64,000 nucleotides of DNA from Ga0077555 sp963761475 (lineage in GTDB: Bacteria; Pseudomonadota; Alphaproteobacteria; Rhizobiales; Hyphomicrobiaceae): contig CAVXGT010000010.1 of NCBI GenBank assembly GCA_963761475.1, forward strand, positions 248,001 to 312,000, read 5' to 3'. Below the pieces are notes generated by a model. That model was not told the origin of the DNA and did no database searches. It worked only from the letters and a program-made list of their open reading frames with translations. Both the position numbers and the translations under genes were made by a program. Shown one piece after another: positions 45,426-54,933 of this stretch (the first letter of the stretch is position 1; every line of letters begins with the position of its first letter).

Positions 45426-47084
45426 TCAGGTCGTGAGCCAGCCGAACTCTTGCGGCTTGCGCCCCGCCGCCCAGTGCAACTTGACGTTCACCAGTGCCGG
45501 CCCCTTGTGCGCCATCGCCGCGTCGAGCGCTTTGCGCAGATCCTTCGGATCCTCGATGTAGAAGCCCTTGCCGCCGAACGCCTCCATCATCTTGTCGTAG
45601 CGCGCGCCGTAGATCAGCGAACGCGGCGGGTTCTGGAGGGGATCGTCCGGATACTTCTCCGTGCCCGAACCGATGCCACCGTTGTTCAGCACGACGATCT
45701 TCGCGTTCATGTTGTAGCGGCAGACCGTCTCCATCTCCATGCCCGAGAAGCCCAGCGCCGAGTCACCCGTCACCGAGATCACCGGCAGGCCGGGATTGAC
45801 CGCGCACGCGGCGACGACGAAGCCCATGCCGATGCCCATGGTGCCGTAGGTGCCGGCATCGAGCCGGAGCCTTGGGGCCGCATTCGGCAACTGCGTGCGC
45901 CCGATATCCATCGTATTGGCGCCTTCGCCGACGATGATGGCGTCCTTCGGCGCCCAGGCCGAGATGTCCTTCAGCGCCCGGTAGTAGTTGGTCGGCGCCG
46001 AATTGTCGTCGATCATCGGCTGGATCTGCTTGGCGTTCTTGGCCGACGCATCCGCGATCTGCTTCCGCCACGGCGTGCCCTCGGCATAGAACCACTGCTG
46101 GTTCTTCAAGGCGTCGTTCATCTGACCGACGATGGCCTTGCCGTCGCCCACCAGCGCGACTTCGGCCGGAACGTTCTGGCCGATCGCCTCGTGCGCGATA
46201 TCGAGTTGGATGATGCGCACGTTCTTGTTGAAGCGTGGCTGTTGGCCGTAGTGCATGATCCAGTTGAGGCGCGCGCCCATCACGAAGATGACGTCAGCTT
46301 CCTTGAGCGCGGTCGAGCGCGCCGCACCGACTGACAGTGGATGGTTGTCGTCCATCACGCCCTTGCCCATCGGCGAGGCCAGGAACGGCAGCTTCGTGCG
46401 CTCGATGAAGGCGCGGACTTCGTCCTCGGCGCGCGACCAGGCCATGCCTTTGCCGACGATGACCAGCGGCTTCTCGGCCGACTGCAAAGTGGCCAACGCC
46501 TTCTGGATATTCTCGGTCATCGCCATCGACCGCGGCGGCTCGGCGCTCTTCGGCGGGAAGGCAATCTTGTCCTCCTCGACCTCGCCCTTGATGATGTCGT
46601 CGGGCATATCGAGGTAGGTCGCGCCCGGACGGCCATAGATCGAGTTGCGAACGGCCATTTCGACGTAGAACGGTATGCGGTGCGTGTGCTCGACCGCGTG
46701 TGCGAACTTGCAGAACGGCGATGCGATCTGTACCTGCCGCTCCTCCTGGAAGCCGCCCATGCCGTTCTGGTAGGTTGGCGAAGCGCCGCCGATGCCGATC
46801 ATCGGCCAGCAGTTCTGCTGCGCATTGGCAAGACCCGCCAGCATGTGCACCACGCCCGGCCCCGACACCGTCAGGCAGGCGCCCGGCCGTCCCGTGAGGT
46901 AGCCCGCAGCCTGCGCCGCATAGGATGCGGTCTGCTCGTTGCGCATGCCATAGTATTTGATGCCAGCCTTCTGCGCCTGCGCGGCGATCTCCTGCACGGG
47001 AAAGCCCACGATCCCAAACATGTACTCGACGCCCTGTTCTTTCAGGCTTCGCGCCATGATCTGGGCGCCATTCAACTTCGCCAT
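45426..47084 (-). CDS. 2-hydroxyacyl-CoA lyase (thiamine diphosphate enzyme, oxalyl-CoA decarboxylase family)
   Basis: 552 residues. The activating Glu is in GMRNEQ (Glu50), and the ThDP/Mg motif runs from GDSALGFSGMEMET to VVLNNGG. Blocks such as GIVGFPVQEIA, FQEERQV, GEGANTMDIGRTQL and the C-terminal KPQEFGWLT match peroxisomal/bacterial 2-hydroxyacyl-CoA lyases better than oxalate-specific Oxc. The reaction splits a 2-hydroxyacyl-CoA into formyl-CoA and an aldehyde or ketone, as in alpha-oxidation or 2-hydroxyisobutyrate use. Oxalyl-CoA decarboxylase remains the alternative. It is convergent with the CoA-transferase that could activate its acid. Confidence 0.82.
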   Translation of the reverse strand: MAKLNGAQIMARSLKEQGVEYMFGIVGFPVQEIAAQAQKAGIKYYGMRNEQTASYAAQAAGYLTGRPGACLTVSGPGVVHMLAGLANAQQNCWPMIGIGGASPTYQNGMGGFQEERQVQIASPFCKFAHAVEHTHRIPFYVEMAVRNSIYGRPGATYLDMPDDIIKGEVEEDKIAFPPKSAEPPRSMAMTENIQKALATLQSAEKPLVIVGKGMAWSRAEDEVRAFIERTKLPFLASPMGKGVMDDNHPLSVGAARSTALKEADVIFVMGARLNWIMHYGQQPRFNKNVRIIQLDIAHEAIGQNVPAEVALVGDGKAIVGQMNDALKNQQWFYAEGTPWRKQIADASAKNAKQIQPMIDDNSAPTNYYRALKDISAWAPKDAIIVGEGANTMDIGRTQLPNAAPRLRLDAGTYGTMGIGMGFVVAACAVNPGLPVISVTGDSALGFSGMEMETVCRYNMNAKIVVLNNGGIGSGTEKYPDDPLQNPPRSLIYGARYDKMMEAFGGKGFYIEDPKDLRKALDAAMAHKGPALVNVKLHWAAGRKPQEFGWLTT

Positions 47085-47323
47085 TTGCTTCCTCCGGATT
47101 TGCGGCTGGTCGCGGTCGAAACCGCCTCTGGCTTGCGGTCATTCCCTGCTGAGGAGCGCCCGTCGAGGGGTAGGCTGGCACATTTTCGTGGGGCCTGGGA
47201 AGCACCGTTGAACAGCACCGCCGCGAAACGGCAATTGAAGAACGGGCCGGGACGGCGCTACCGTAGTTGACACATCGATGGATCCGGATCGGGCAGCCCG
47301 CCCGCTCGACCGAAGGAGACCCC

Positions 47324-48091
47324 ATGCCCAGTACGCCGCCAAGTTCCCCAATGTGGAAGGAGTTGACCGCACCGGAGATCCGCGCGCTGGCCGGCCGCGA
47401 TGCCACCGTCATCCTGCCCGTCGCCTCGATGGAACAACACGGGCCGCATCTGGCGGTCGGCGTCGATACCGTGCTGTGCGAGGGCGTCTGCCGCCGGGCA
47501 GCCGAATCCATCATGGACCAGGTCCCCGTCCTCGTCGCACCGACGCTATGGTGTGGCATGGCCGAGCATCACATGGCTTTCGGCGGCACCTTCACCTTCG
47601 ATATCCCCACCTATCGCGCCGTCATCCTGGCCTTCCTCAAGTCGATCGCTCGCCACGGCTTCAAGCGGGTGCTGATCGTCAACGGCCACGGCGGCAACAT
47701 TTCCGCGCTGTCCGCTTTCCTCCCAGACCTGGCCGTCGAAACGGGCCTCAAGCTCTGCGCCACCACGTATTTCGAGCTGGCTCAACCCGCGATCGATCCC
47801 ATTCTCGAGGACCAGGAGCGCATCCGCCACGCGTGTGAAGGCGAGACCTCGATGATGATGGCCCTGGCGCCGGACCTCGTGCGCCGCGACCAACTCGCCA
47901 ACGCCCACGGCCCCAAGCATTCGACGCCGCGGCCCCTGGGCGTTGCCCGCTACCGCTCCTTCAGCTCGTTCTCGCAATCGGGCGTGGTCGGCGATGCCCG
48001 CAAGGCAACCAGCGACAAGGGTGAGCGCCTCACCAAAGTCTGCGCCGACGCCATCGCAGCAGTCGTCACGGACGCCGAAGCCTGGAGCTGA
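47324..48091 (+). CDS. Creatininase-family amidohydrolase
   Basis: 255 residues with the metal-binding pattern of the family: VASMEQHGPHLAVGVDT near 28-44, EHHMAFGGTFTF and VNGHGGNISAL, plus a Glu in HACEGETSMMMAL. Relatives hydrolyse creatinine or cyclic amides, including intermediates of F420, riboflavin and mycofactocin pathways. The substrate here is unknown. GAAGGAGA precedes ATG 47324. Confidence 0.83.
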   Translation: MPSTPPSSPMWKELTAPEIRALAGRDATVILPVASMEQHGPHLAVGVDTVLCEGVCRRAAESIMDQVPVLVAPTLWCGMAEHHMAFGGTFTFDIPTYRAVILAFLKSIARHGFKRVLIVNGHGGNISALSAFLPDLAVETGLKLCATTYFELAQPAIDPILEDQERIRHACEGETSMMMALAPDLVRRDQLANAHGPKHSTPRPLGVARYRSFSSFSQSGVVGDARKATSDKGERLTKVCADAIAAVVTDAEAWS

Positions 48092-48154
48092 ATCACTCGA
48101 GCACCCGAAGTCCCCGGGACGTTTTCCCCTTGCATTGGCGGAGATGAAGGTCAC

Positions 48155-49771
48155 GTGAGCGACAACATACCGACCTACGACTACATCGTCGTTGGCGCCG
48201 GCTCTGCAGGCGCCGCCCTGGCAGCGCGCCTGTCGGAGGACGGCACCAACCGCGTGCTCCTCCTCGAGGCAGGCCCTGCCGGCAATCCGTGGACCCGAAT
48301 CCCCATCGGCTATGCCAAGCTGCTCACCAACCCGAAAGCCAATTGGCTCTATTCAGCCGAGCCCGAGGCCTCGACCAATGGCCGCCGCCTGCCGGTCCCA
48401 CGCGGACGCATCCTCGGCGGCTCCAGCGCCATCAACGGTCTCGCCTTCGTGCGCGGCCAGGCCCGCGACTTCGACACCTGGGCCCAGCTCGGCAACCGAG
48501 GCTGGAGCTATCAGGACGTCCTTCCGTTCTTCAAGCGCATGGAGAATTACAGGGCCGGCGGCGACGACCAATACCGCGGCCGCGACGGCCCCCTTCAGAT
48601 CAACAACCCCGAGCCACGCGACGAACTCTATCAGACTATCATCAAGGCCGCAGGCGAGGCCGGCATCCCCCACAATCCCGACTACAACGGCGCCGTGCAG
48701 GACGGTATCGCCATGAGCCAGGCCTCCATCCACGCCGGCCGTCGCATGAGCACGGCCCAGTGCTATCTGGAGCCCGCCCGCAAGCGCCCGAACCTCACCA
48801 TAGAGACCGATGCGCTCACCGAGCGTGTCATCATCGAAGGCAAGCGCTGCCGCGGCGTCCGCTATTCGGTCCATGGCCAACCCCGGCAGGCCCATGCCGC
48901 CCGCGAGGTCGTGCTCTCCGCAGGCTCCATCAATTCCCCCCAGCTCCTGGAGCTGTCAGGAATCGGCCAGCCCGAGCGCCTTCGCCCCCTCGGGATTGAA
49001 ATGCACCACGCCTTGCCGGGCGTCGGCGAGAACCTGCGCGACCACTACGCCCCCCGCACCCGCTGGGCGATCGGCAAGCGAGGTATCACGTTCAACGACC
49101 GCGGCCGCGGCCTAGGTCTCGTCAATCAGGCCCTGCGTTATGCTTTCACCGGTAAGGGCATGCTCGGCATGGTCGCCGCCCCGCTGCGCGCTTTCGTGCG
49201 CTCACGCGAAGGCCTCGAAGGCCCCGATGTGCTGCTGGGCTGGGTCCCCATGTTGACGCTGGTTGGCCCCAAGGGCCCCGAGATATCGCCCCAGTCGGGC
49301 GTCACCTGCTATGCCCATACCATGCGCCCGGAGAGCAAGGGCCACGTCCACATTACGGCGTCCGATCCCGGCCATGCGCCGGCCATCAACTTCAATTTCC
49401 TGTCCTCGCCCATTGATGCCGAGATCACTATTCGCGCCATCCGCATCGCCCGCTCCGTCATGTACGCTCCGGCGATGGCAGGCTTGCAGGTCTCCGAAAT
49501 CGGCCCAGGCAAGCAATTGCAGTCGGATGATGAGTTGCTCGCCTGGGTCAAGCAGGTCGGCGAGACCACCTACCACCCCGTCGGCACCTGCAAGATGGGC
49601 AACGACCGACTGGCCGTCGTCGATGAGCGCTTGCGGGTCCGGGGCATCGACGGCCTGCGGGTTGCCGACGCCTCGATCATGCCGACCATCACCTCCGGCA
49701 ATACCAACGCACCGTCCATCATGATCGGCGAGAAAGCTGCGGCGATGGTTCTCGAGGACCGCGTCGCCTGA
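48155..49771 (+). CDS. GMC-family oxidoreductase (choline dehydrogenase-like)
   Basis: 538-residue FAD alcohol dehydrogenase. FAD motif VVGAGSAGAALAARLSEDG at 12-30, GMC signature 1 GRILGGSSAINGLAFVRG, signature 2 SAGSINSPQLLELSGIG, and the catalytic His in YHPVGTCKMG followed by NTNAPSIMIGEKAA. It oxidises a primary or secondary alcohol, passing electrons to the membrane chain or O2. GTG 48155 is the start, 63 bases after the creatininase-family gene, so the two probably form an operon. Confidence 0.88.
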   Translation: MSDNIPTYDYIVVGAGSAGAALAARLSEDGTNRVLLLEAGPAGNPWTRIPIGYAKLLTNPKANWLYSAEPEASTNGRRLPVPRGRILGGSSAINGLAFVRGQARDFDTWAQLGNRGWSYQDVLPFFKRMENYRAGGDDQYRGRDGPLQINNPEPRDELYQTIIKAAGEAGIPHNPDYNGAVQDGIAMSQASIHAGRRMSTAQCYLEPARKRPNLTIETDALTERVIIEGKRCRGVRYSVHGQPRQAHAAREVVLSAGSINSPQLLELSGIGQPERLRPLGIEMHHALPGVGENLRDHYAPRTRWAIGKRGITFNDRGRGLGLVNQALRYAFTGKGMLGMVAAPLRAFVRSREGLEGPDVLLGWVPMLTLVGPKGPEISPQSGVTCYAHTMRPESKGHVHITASDPGHAPAINFNFLSSPIDAEITIRAIRIARSVMYAPAMAGLQVSEIGPGKQLQSDDELLAWVKQVGETTYHPVGTCKMGNDRLAVVDERLRVRGIDGLRVADASIMPTITSGNTNAPSIMIGEKAAAMVLEDRVA

Positions 49772-49808
49772 CCACGACGCCAACAAACGCGCAAATTTCG
49801 CCAACCCG

Positions 49809-49834
49809 GCCGCCAATGCTCTAGCGTTGGCGGC
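49809..49834 (+). promoter_or_regulatory. Strong hairpin after the GMC gene
   Basis: An 11-bp stem (49809-49819 with 49824-49834, one T-G pair) with a TCTA loop. No U-run follows, so it may stabilise the transcript end or act with Rho. Confidence 0.55.
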
Positions 49835-49879
49835 AGTTCTCCCCTCACCCGTGAACAACACCAGAAAAAAGGAAACATC

Positions 49880-50671
49880 ATGCAGTTCACCATGAAAGGC
49901 CGCCGCGCCCTCATTACAGGCGGCAGCATGGGTCTCGGCCTCGCCATCGGCGAAACGTTTGCGCGAGCCGGCGCCAGCGTCGCCCTGGTCGCCCGCCGCG
50001 CCGATGCCCTTGAGGAAGCGCGCAAGAAAGTCGCGGCTGCTGGCGCGCCCAAAGTCTTGGCCATCTCGGCCGACGTTGGTACAGCGGAGGGGTGCGAGAA
50101 GGCCTTCAAGGAGGCCGTCGCCGGTCTCGGTGGCCTCGACGTGCTCGTGAACAATGCCGGCACCTCACAGCGCGGCCCCTTCGAGAGCGTCTCCGATGAG
50201 CTCTGGCAGCACGACATCGACCTCAAGCTCTTCGCTGCCATCCGTCTCGCCCGCCAGGCATTGCCGGCCATGAAGGCCCAGAAGTGGGGCCGCATCATCA
50301 ACGTCCTGAACACCGGCGCCAAGGCGCCGCCGGCCGAAGGCGCCCCCACCGCCGTCACTCGGGCAGCAGGCATGGCGTTGACAAAAGTCCTCGCTGGCGA
50401 AGGTGCCAAGCACAATGTCCTCGTCAATGGTCTCCTCGTAGGCCGCATCGAGAGCGACCAGTGGGTCCGCCGGCACAACGAAGCCAAGGCCAAGGGCGCC
50501 AATCAGACGCTGGAGGATTTCTACGCCGCCATGGGCAAGTCCCTCCCCATGGGTCGCCTCGGCACCGCGCAGGAATTCGCCAATGCCGCGCTGTTCCTGG
50601 CCTCTGACGCCGGATCCTACATCACCGGCACCGCCATCAACGTCGACGGCGGCCTCTGCCCCGTCGTTTGA
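49880..50671 (+). CDS. SDR-family protein without the canonical Tyr-x3-Lys catalytic pair
   Basis: 263-residue Rossmann protein. Cofactor loop TGGSMGLG (13-20), NNAG (91-94) and the C-terminal ITGTAINVDGG are normal for SDRs. Where YxxxK should stand, the sequence reads TAVTR (Thr157, Arg161), and the Ser-bearing strand reads NVLNTGA. It may bind NAD(P) without classical reductase chemistry, or use other residues. It follows the GMC gene and may act on the same substrate. Confidence 0.8.
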   Translation: MQFTMKGRRALITGGSMGLGLAIGETFARAGASVALVARRADALEEARKKVAAAGAPKVLAISADVGTAEGCEKAFKEAVAGLGGLDVLVNNAGTSQRGPFESVSDELWQHDIDLKLFAAIRLARQALPAMKAQKWGRIINVLNTGAKAPPAEGAPTAVTRAAGMALTKVLAGEGAKHNVLVNGLLVGRIESDQWVRRHNEAKAKGANQTLEDFYAAMGKSLPMGRLGTAQEFANAALFLASDAGSYITGTAINVDGGLCPVV

Positions 50672-50924
50672 TCACCGTTCGAGGTAAAGCCATAGAGCCG
50701 CCACCTCGGACGCCAATACGTGACACGACCAATAGAGACCGAGCGCCGACCGGCGCTTGGTCATCCCGCGCTCGAAAGAGCGGGGACATACGCTGATAAG
50801 GCGGTCCCAATCCGGCCCCGGGTATGCCATAAGGAAAGCCGATATGGGGGATCGGCCCGCCGAGGGCGGATCATGAGGGACGGGGTTTCGGGCCGCGCGT
50901 GCGGTCGCGAGGCATGGACGGCGA

Positions 50925-53900
50925 ATGAACCGGGTCTTGCTATCAATTGGCGGGCTTCTGGTCGGATTGCTGGCGTTGCTGTTCGTGGCGCCAGTGATCG
51001 TCGATTGGAACCGCTATCGTGGGATATTCGAAGAGGAGGCCACGCGCTTCCTCGGCCGCGAGGTACGGGTCGGCGGCGAAATCAATCTTCGCCTGCTGCC
51101 GACGCCCTACGTTGGCTTCCAGCGTGTCCGCATCGCCGACACCGAGGCAAACGTCGGCAAACCGCTGTTCATGGCCAACAACTTGACCGTGCGCTTGTCC
51201 ATCGGCGCATTGCTCGCAGGCGGCATCGAGGCCAGCGCTGTCGAGCTGACTGAGCCTGTCGTCACCCTCGTTCTCGACGACAAGGGCGGCGGCAGCTGGT
51301 CGGGCCTCGCGCCCTCGAAGCTGGCGCCATCACTCGGCGCCACCCACATCGGCCTCGACGCCGTCCACATAACCGCTGGCAAACTCCAGATTCTCGATGC
51401 CACTGGCCGCCCCCGCGCCATCTTCGATCAGATCAATGGCGAGCTTTCGGCAGCGACCCTCGAAGGCCCCTATAAGGTATCGGCCGCCTACACCGTGGGC
51501 GGCCGCCCGCGCGAGGTTCGCCTGTCCACCTCGGCGCCAGCCGGCAATGGAGCCGTCCGCACCAAGGGCACCGTCCGCGCGCCCGCCACCGGCTTGAGCT
51601 ACACCGTCGACGGCGACCTTCACGATCTCTTCGGCAAGACCAGCTTCGGCGGGCAATTAACTGCCCGCTTGCCGCTTCCGTCCGTGATCGAAACAGCCGC
51701 AGCCACCAAGCCTGCCGAAAACGGCAAGCGCGCCGCCGAGTTCGATGTCCGCGCCGAAGTCGCAGCCGACACCACGGGCCTGAAACTCAAGGACCTCTCC
51801 CTCTCATTCGAGCAGGAAGGCCGCCCCCAGCTCGCCAGCGGCGAGGCAAGCGTCACTTGGGCCGAGAGCACAGAGGTGCACCTGTCGCTCAGCTCACAGT
51901 GGCTCGACCTCGATCACATCACCGGCAATACGTCGGCCGACACGCCCCCGCTCAAGCTCCTGCAGACGCTCGCCAACGGCCTCTCACATCTCCTCACCAC
52001 CGAGGAGGGACGCACCGTCGCCCGGTTGTCCATCGATCAGGCCTCCCTCGGCAAGGATGTGGTGAGCGGTCTGGCCGCCACCCTCGAGCAGGTGAAAAAC
52101 AAGCTGCAGGTCCGCGGCCTCACGGCTTCACTGCCGGGAGGTACGCGCCTCTCGGCCGATGGCACATTCGAAATCGCCGGCCCGACACCGCGGTACGACG
52201 GCAAGATCAACTTGCGTGGCGGCAGCCTCGCACGCTTCATGGGCTGGGCAGCGCCCGGCCGCAAGCTGACCCTTACGCGTGCCGACAACACGTTTGCGCT
52301 CGTTGGCGAAGTCTCCCTCGCCGCCAACGCCGTCTCTGGCCGCAACGTTACACTCCGCATTGGCCGCAATGCCTTGACCGGCAGCGCAGGCTGGAAGGAC
52401 GGCGCCACCCGCGAACTCTCGATGGACCTCGAAGGCAGCGAGCTCGACCTCTCCGTCCTGTTCGACGGCGAACCCGTAACGCTGTCGAGCATGGCCCAGC
52501 TCGCGGCCCGGCTGTCCGGCGCCACTCAGCCTGCGGCACAGGCCACGCCAGCCGAACAACCCGTCGATGCCGATGTCCGCCTGCGAGTTGGCCAGTTGCG
52601 TGCCAACACCTTCGTGTTCCGTGACGCGCTTGCCGATCTCAAGCTGTCGAAAGGCCAGTTGACACTCACCGATGTCCGCCTCAACTCCGACGAGGGCTAC
52701 ACCCTGGAGTTGCGCGGCGACATCACAGGCTTCGCCTCGCCGGAAGCCAAGGGCGAGTTGACCGCTTACCTCGCCGCCGACAAACACCAGGGCTTGGCTG
52801 CCGCCGTGCACCTGCTCGCCTTGCCATCCGACTTTGCAGATAGCCTGCTGGCCGAGGATCGCGCTCAATTCATGGTCCCGGCCCGCCTGGCTGGCCGCCT
52901 GCAACTGGGCTCACGTGGTAGCCACACCCGCGACCTCTCACTCGATGGCGACCTCGGCCAAACCCGACTGGCCGGCACCATCCGCCTGGCCCGCGCCGAG
53001 GCCAGCTGGCGCAACAATCCAACGGATTTCGCTCTGACGCTGGAGGGCACCACGGCAACCCGCCTGCTCGCCGGGCTGGCACTGCCTGCTGGCTTTGCAA
53101 CTCCGGCCGCCCCCATCGCCGCCTCGCCAGCCCAACTGACCATTCGCGCCCTCGGCGCACCGCACGCGGGCATGACATCGCTGGTCACCCTCGCAGCCCC
53201 CGGCGCCAACGCCAGATATGACGGCAGGATCCAGATCGATGACACGGCAGGCCTTGGCCTCTCCGGTGCCTTGCAGATTGACGCAGCCGACCTTCCCGCC
53301 GCCATGCAGCAATTGGGATTGGCGCCGTCAGCCGCCCTCAGCGGCCCGGTACGCGGCGAAATCCGCCTCGAGCGCACGGCCGGCCGTCTCTCTCTTGTCA
53401 GCGACCGGCTTGTCCTGGCCGGTGCCACGCTTGGCGGCAAACTGCTGATCGACAAGGCCGTCACGGGCGCCTATCGCCTCGTCGGTGACATCAAGTCCGA
53501 TCGGGCGAGCTTTCCCGGCCTTCTGACCTACCTCACGCAGTCCGGCAAGCCCGTGGCAGAAGCCGCCCCGCCCACGTCGACCGATCCGGCAGCGGTTGCG
53601 GCCACCAGGAGCGCCTGGAGCGAGAGCCCCCTCGATCTCACCGTCCTGGATCGTGTGGCCGGCAGCAAGCTGCGCCTCGAGATCGGCCGCCTGGCGCTAA
53701 CCCCCGACATTCAGGTCTCCGACGCTCGCCTCGACGTCATCACCCGCGCCGCCGGCCTCGACCTGCGCCTGATGGAAAGCGACGCACTCGGCGGCCGCGC
53801 CAGCGGCATGATTGCCCTCGACAAGGCACCAGCCGGCGCAACGCTTCAGGCAGAGGGCCGTGTGAGCGGCGCCAGCCTCACCCAACTTGCAGCGTCCCCC

Positions 53901-54923
53901 GCATCGGCTGCGATGACCGGCACATTCGCCATGGCCATGAAAGGCAAGGGGACCGCACTGACGCCGCGCGGCCTGATCGTAGCGCTGACCGGAGCCGGCG
54001 AACTGGCCTTGCAAACAGCCAGCTTGAAACGCTGGAACCCGGCCGCGGTCGGCAGCGCGGCGGAAGCGGTGATCTCACAACCTGGCGAGATTGCCCCTGG
54101 AACCCTGCGCCAGCAGCTCGACCTTGGCCTTACCAAGGGCGGCGGCCTCTCGCTTGGCAGCCAACGCATCCCCATCCGCATTGCCGATGGCGCATTGCGC
54201 TCCGCCCCCCTCACCGTGCAGTCGCAAGACGGCAATGTCTACGCCCAAGCCATGCTCGATATCGATGCCCAGCGGCTCCATGGCCAACTGCGCATCGAAG
54301 CGAAGGCCCCGCCGCCGACGTTTCGGCCTCTGCCACCCGGCTTGCCTCGCAATCTGACCTTGCCGACGCCACCCCACAAGCCCGAACTGCCCTCGATTAT
54401 GCTGACCTACTCAGGCGCCCTCGCACGTCTCGCAGCCATCGAGCCTGAGCTCGACATCGCAGCCCTCGAGCGCGAAGTCACGGTCCGCAAGGTCGAACGG
54501 GAAGTTGTCGAGCTTGAGCGCATGCGCCGGATCGACGAAGAGCTTGCGCGCTTGAACGCCGAGCGCCGCGCCGAGCAGCAGCGTATTGACGAGCAGCGGG
54601 CCGCCGCCGGCCAACCGCCACTACCGCAACAGCTTCCGGCCGACCCACAAGCCCAGCCGGGCCAGCAAGCTCTACCCGTTGCGCCGGCCACACCATTGGC
54701 TCCGCCGCAGCCGGGCACGGGCACGGTCCCCTTGACCGAAAACCCAGCAGGTCCCCCCTCAACCGCGGCCCCAGCCGCAGCAGCCGACACGCCGCTGCAG
54801 GGCGCTCAGCCTACGGCCCCGCAAGCCACACCAGCCCCACCGCCGACGCGCCCTGCCGCAGCGCCCCGACAACGCACCCGGCGCGATCCCTTCGAATCTC
54901 TTCGCAATCAAGGCGGCGGCTGA
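50925..54923 (+). CDS. AsmA-family envelope protein
   Basis: 1332 residues. One N-terminal membrane helix (LLSIGGLLVGLLALLFVAPVIVDW, about 5-28) leads into the AsmA domain (WNRYRGIFEEEATRFLGREVRVGG) and a long beta-rich periplasmic part with a C-terminal AsmA block around 960-1120. The end is a charged helix (about 1170-1210) and a Pro/Gln/Ala-rich tail. AsmA-like proteins form hydrophobic bridges that carry phospholipid between inner and outer membranes. ATG 50925 has GAGGCATGG upstream. Confidence 0.87.
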   Translation: MNRVLLSIGGLLVGLLALLFVAPVIVDWNRYRGIFEEEATRFLGREVRVGGEINLRLLPTPYVGFQRVRIADTEANVGKPLFMANNLTVRLSIGALLAGGIEASAVELTEPVVTLVLDDKGGGSWSGLAPSKLAPSLGATHIGLDAVHITAGKLQILDATGRPRAIFDQINGELSAATLEGPYKVSAAYTVGGRPREVRLSTSAPAGNGAVRTKGTVRAPATGLSYTVDGDLHDLFGKTSFGGQLTARLPLPSVIETAAATKPAENGKRAAEFDVRAEVAADTTGLKLKDLSLSFEQEGRPQLASGEASVTWAESTEVHLSLSSQWLDLDHITGNTSADTPPLKLLQTLANGLSHLLTTEEGRTVARLSIDQASLGKDVVSGLAATLEQVKNKLQVRGLTASLPGGTRLSADGTFEIAGPTPRYDGKINLRGGSLARFMGWAAPGRKLTLTRADNTFALVGEVSLAANAVSGRNVTLRIGRNALTGSAGWKDGATRELSMDLEGSELDLSVLFDGEPVTLSSMAQLAARLSGATQPAAQATPAEQPVDADVRLRVGQLRANTFVFRDALADLKLSKGQLTLTDVRLNSDEGYTLELRGDITGFASPEAKGELTAYLAADKHQGLAAAVHLLALPSDFADSLLAEDRAQFMVPARLAGRLQLGSRGSHTRDLSLDGDLGQTRLAGTIRLARAEASWRNNPTDFALTLEGTTATRLLAGLALPAGFATPAAPIAASPAQLTIRALGAPHAGMTSLVTLAAPGANARYDGRIQIDDTAGLGLSGALQIDAADLPAAMQQLGLAPSAALSGPVRGEIRLERTAGRLSLVSDRLVLAGATLGGKLLIDKAVTGAYRLVGDIKSDRASFPGLLTYLTQSGKPVAEAAPPTSTDPAAVAATRSAWSESPLDLTVLDRVAGSKLRLEIGRLALTPDIQVSDARLDVITRAAGLDLRLMESDALGGRASGMIALDKAPAGATLQAEGRVSGASLTQLAASPASAAMTGTFAMAMKGKGTALTPRGLIVALTGAGELALQTASLKRWNPAAVGSAAEAVISQPGEIAPGTLRQQLDLGLTKGGGLSLGSQRIPIRIADGALRSAPLTVQSQDGNVYAQAMLDIDAQRLHGQLRIEAKAPPPTFRPLPPGLPRNLTLPTPPHKPELPSIMLTYSGALARLAAIEPELDIAALEREVTVRKVEREVVELERMRRIDEELARLNAERRAEQQRIDEQRAAAGQPPLPQQLPADPQAQPGQQALPVAPATPLAPPQPGTGTVPLTENPAGPPSTAAPAAAADTPLQGAQPTAPQATPAPPPTRPAAAPRQRTRRDPFESLRNQGGG

Positions 54924-54933
54924 GACGCCGCCA

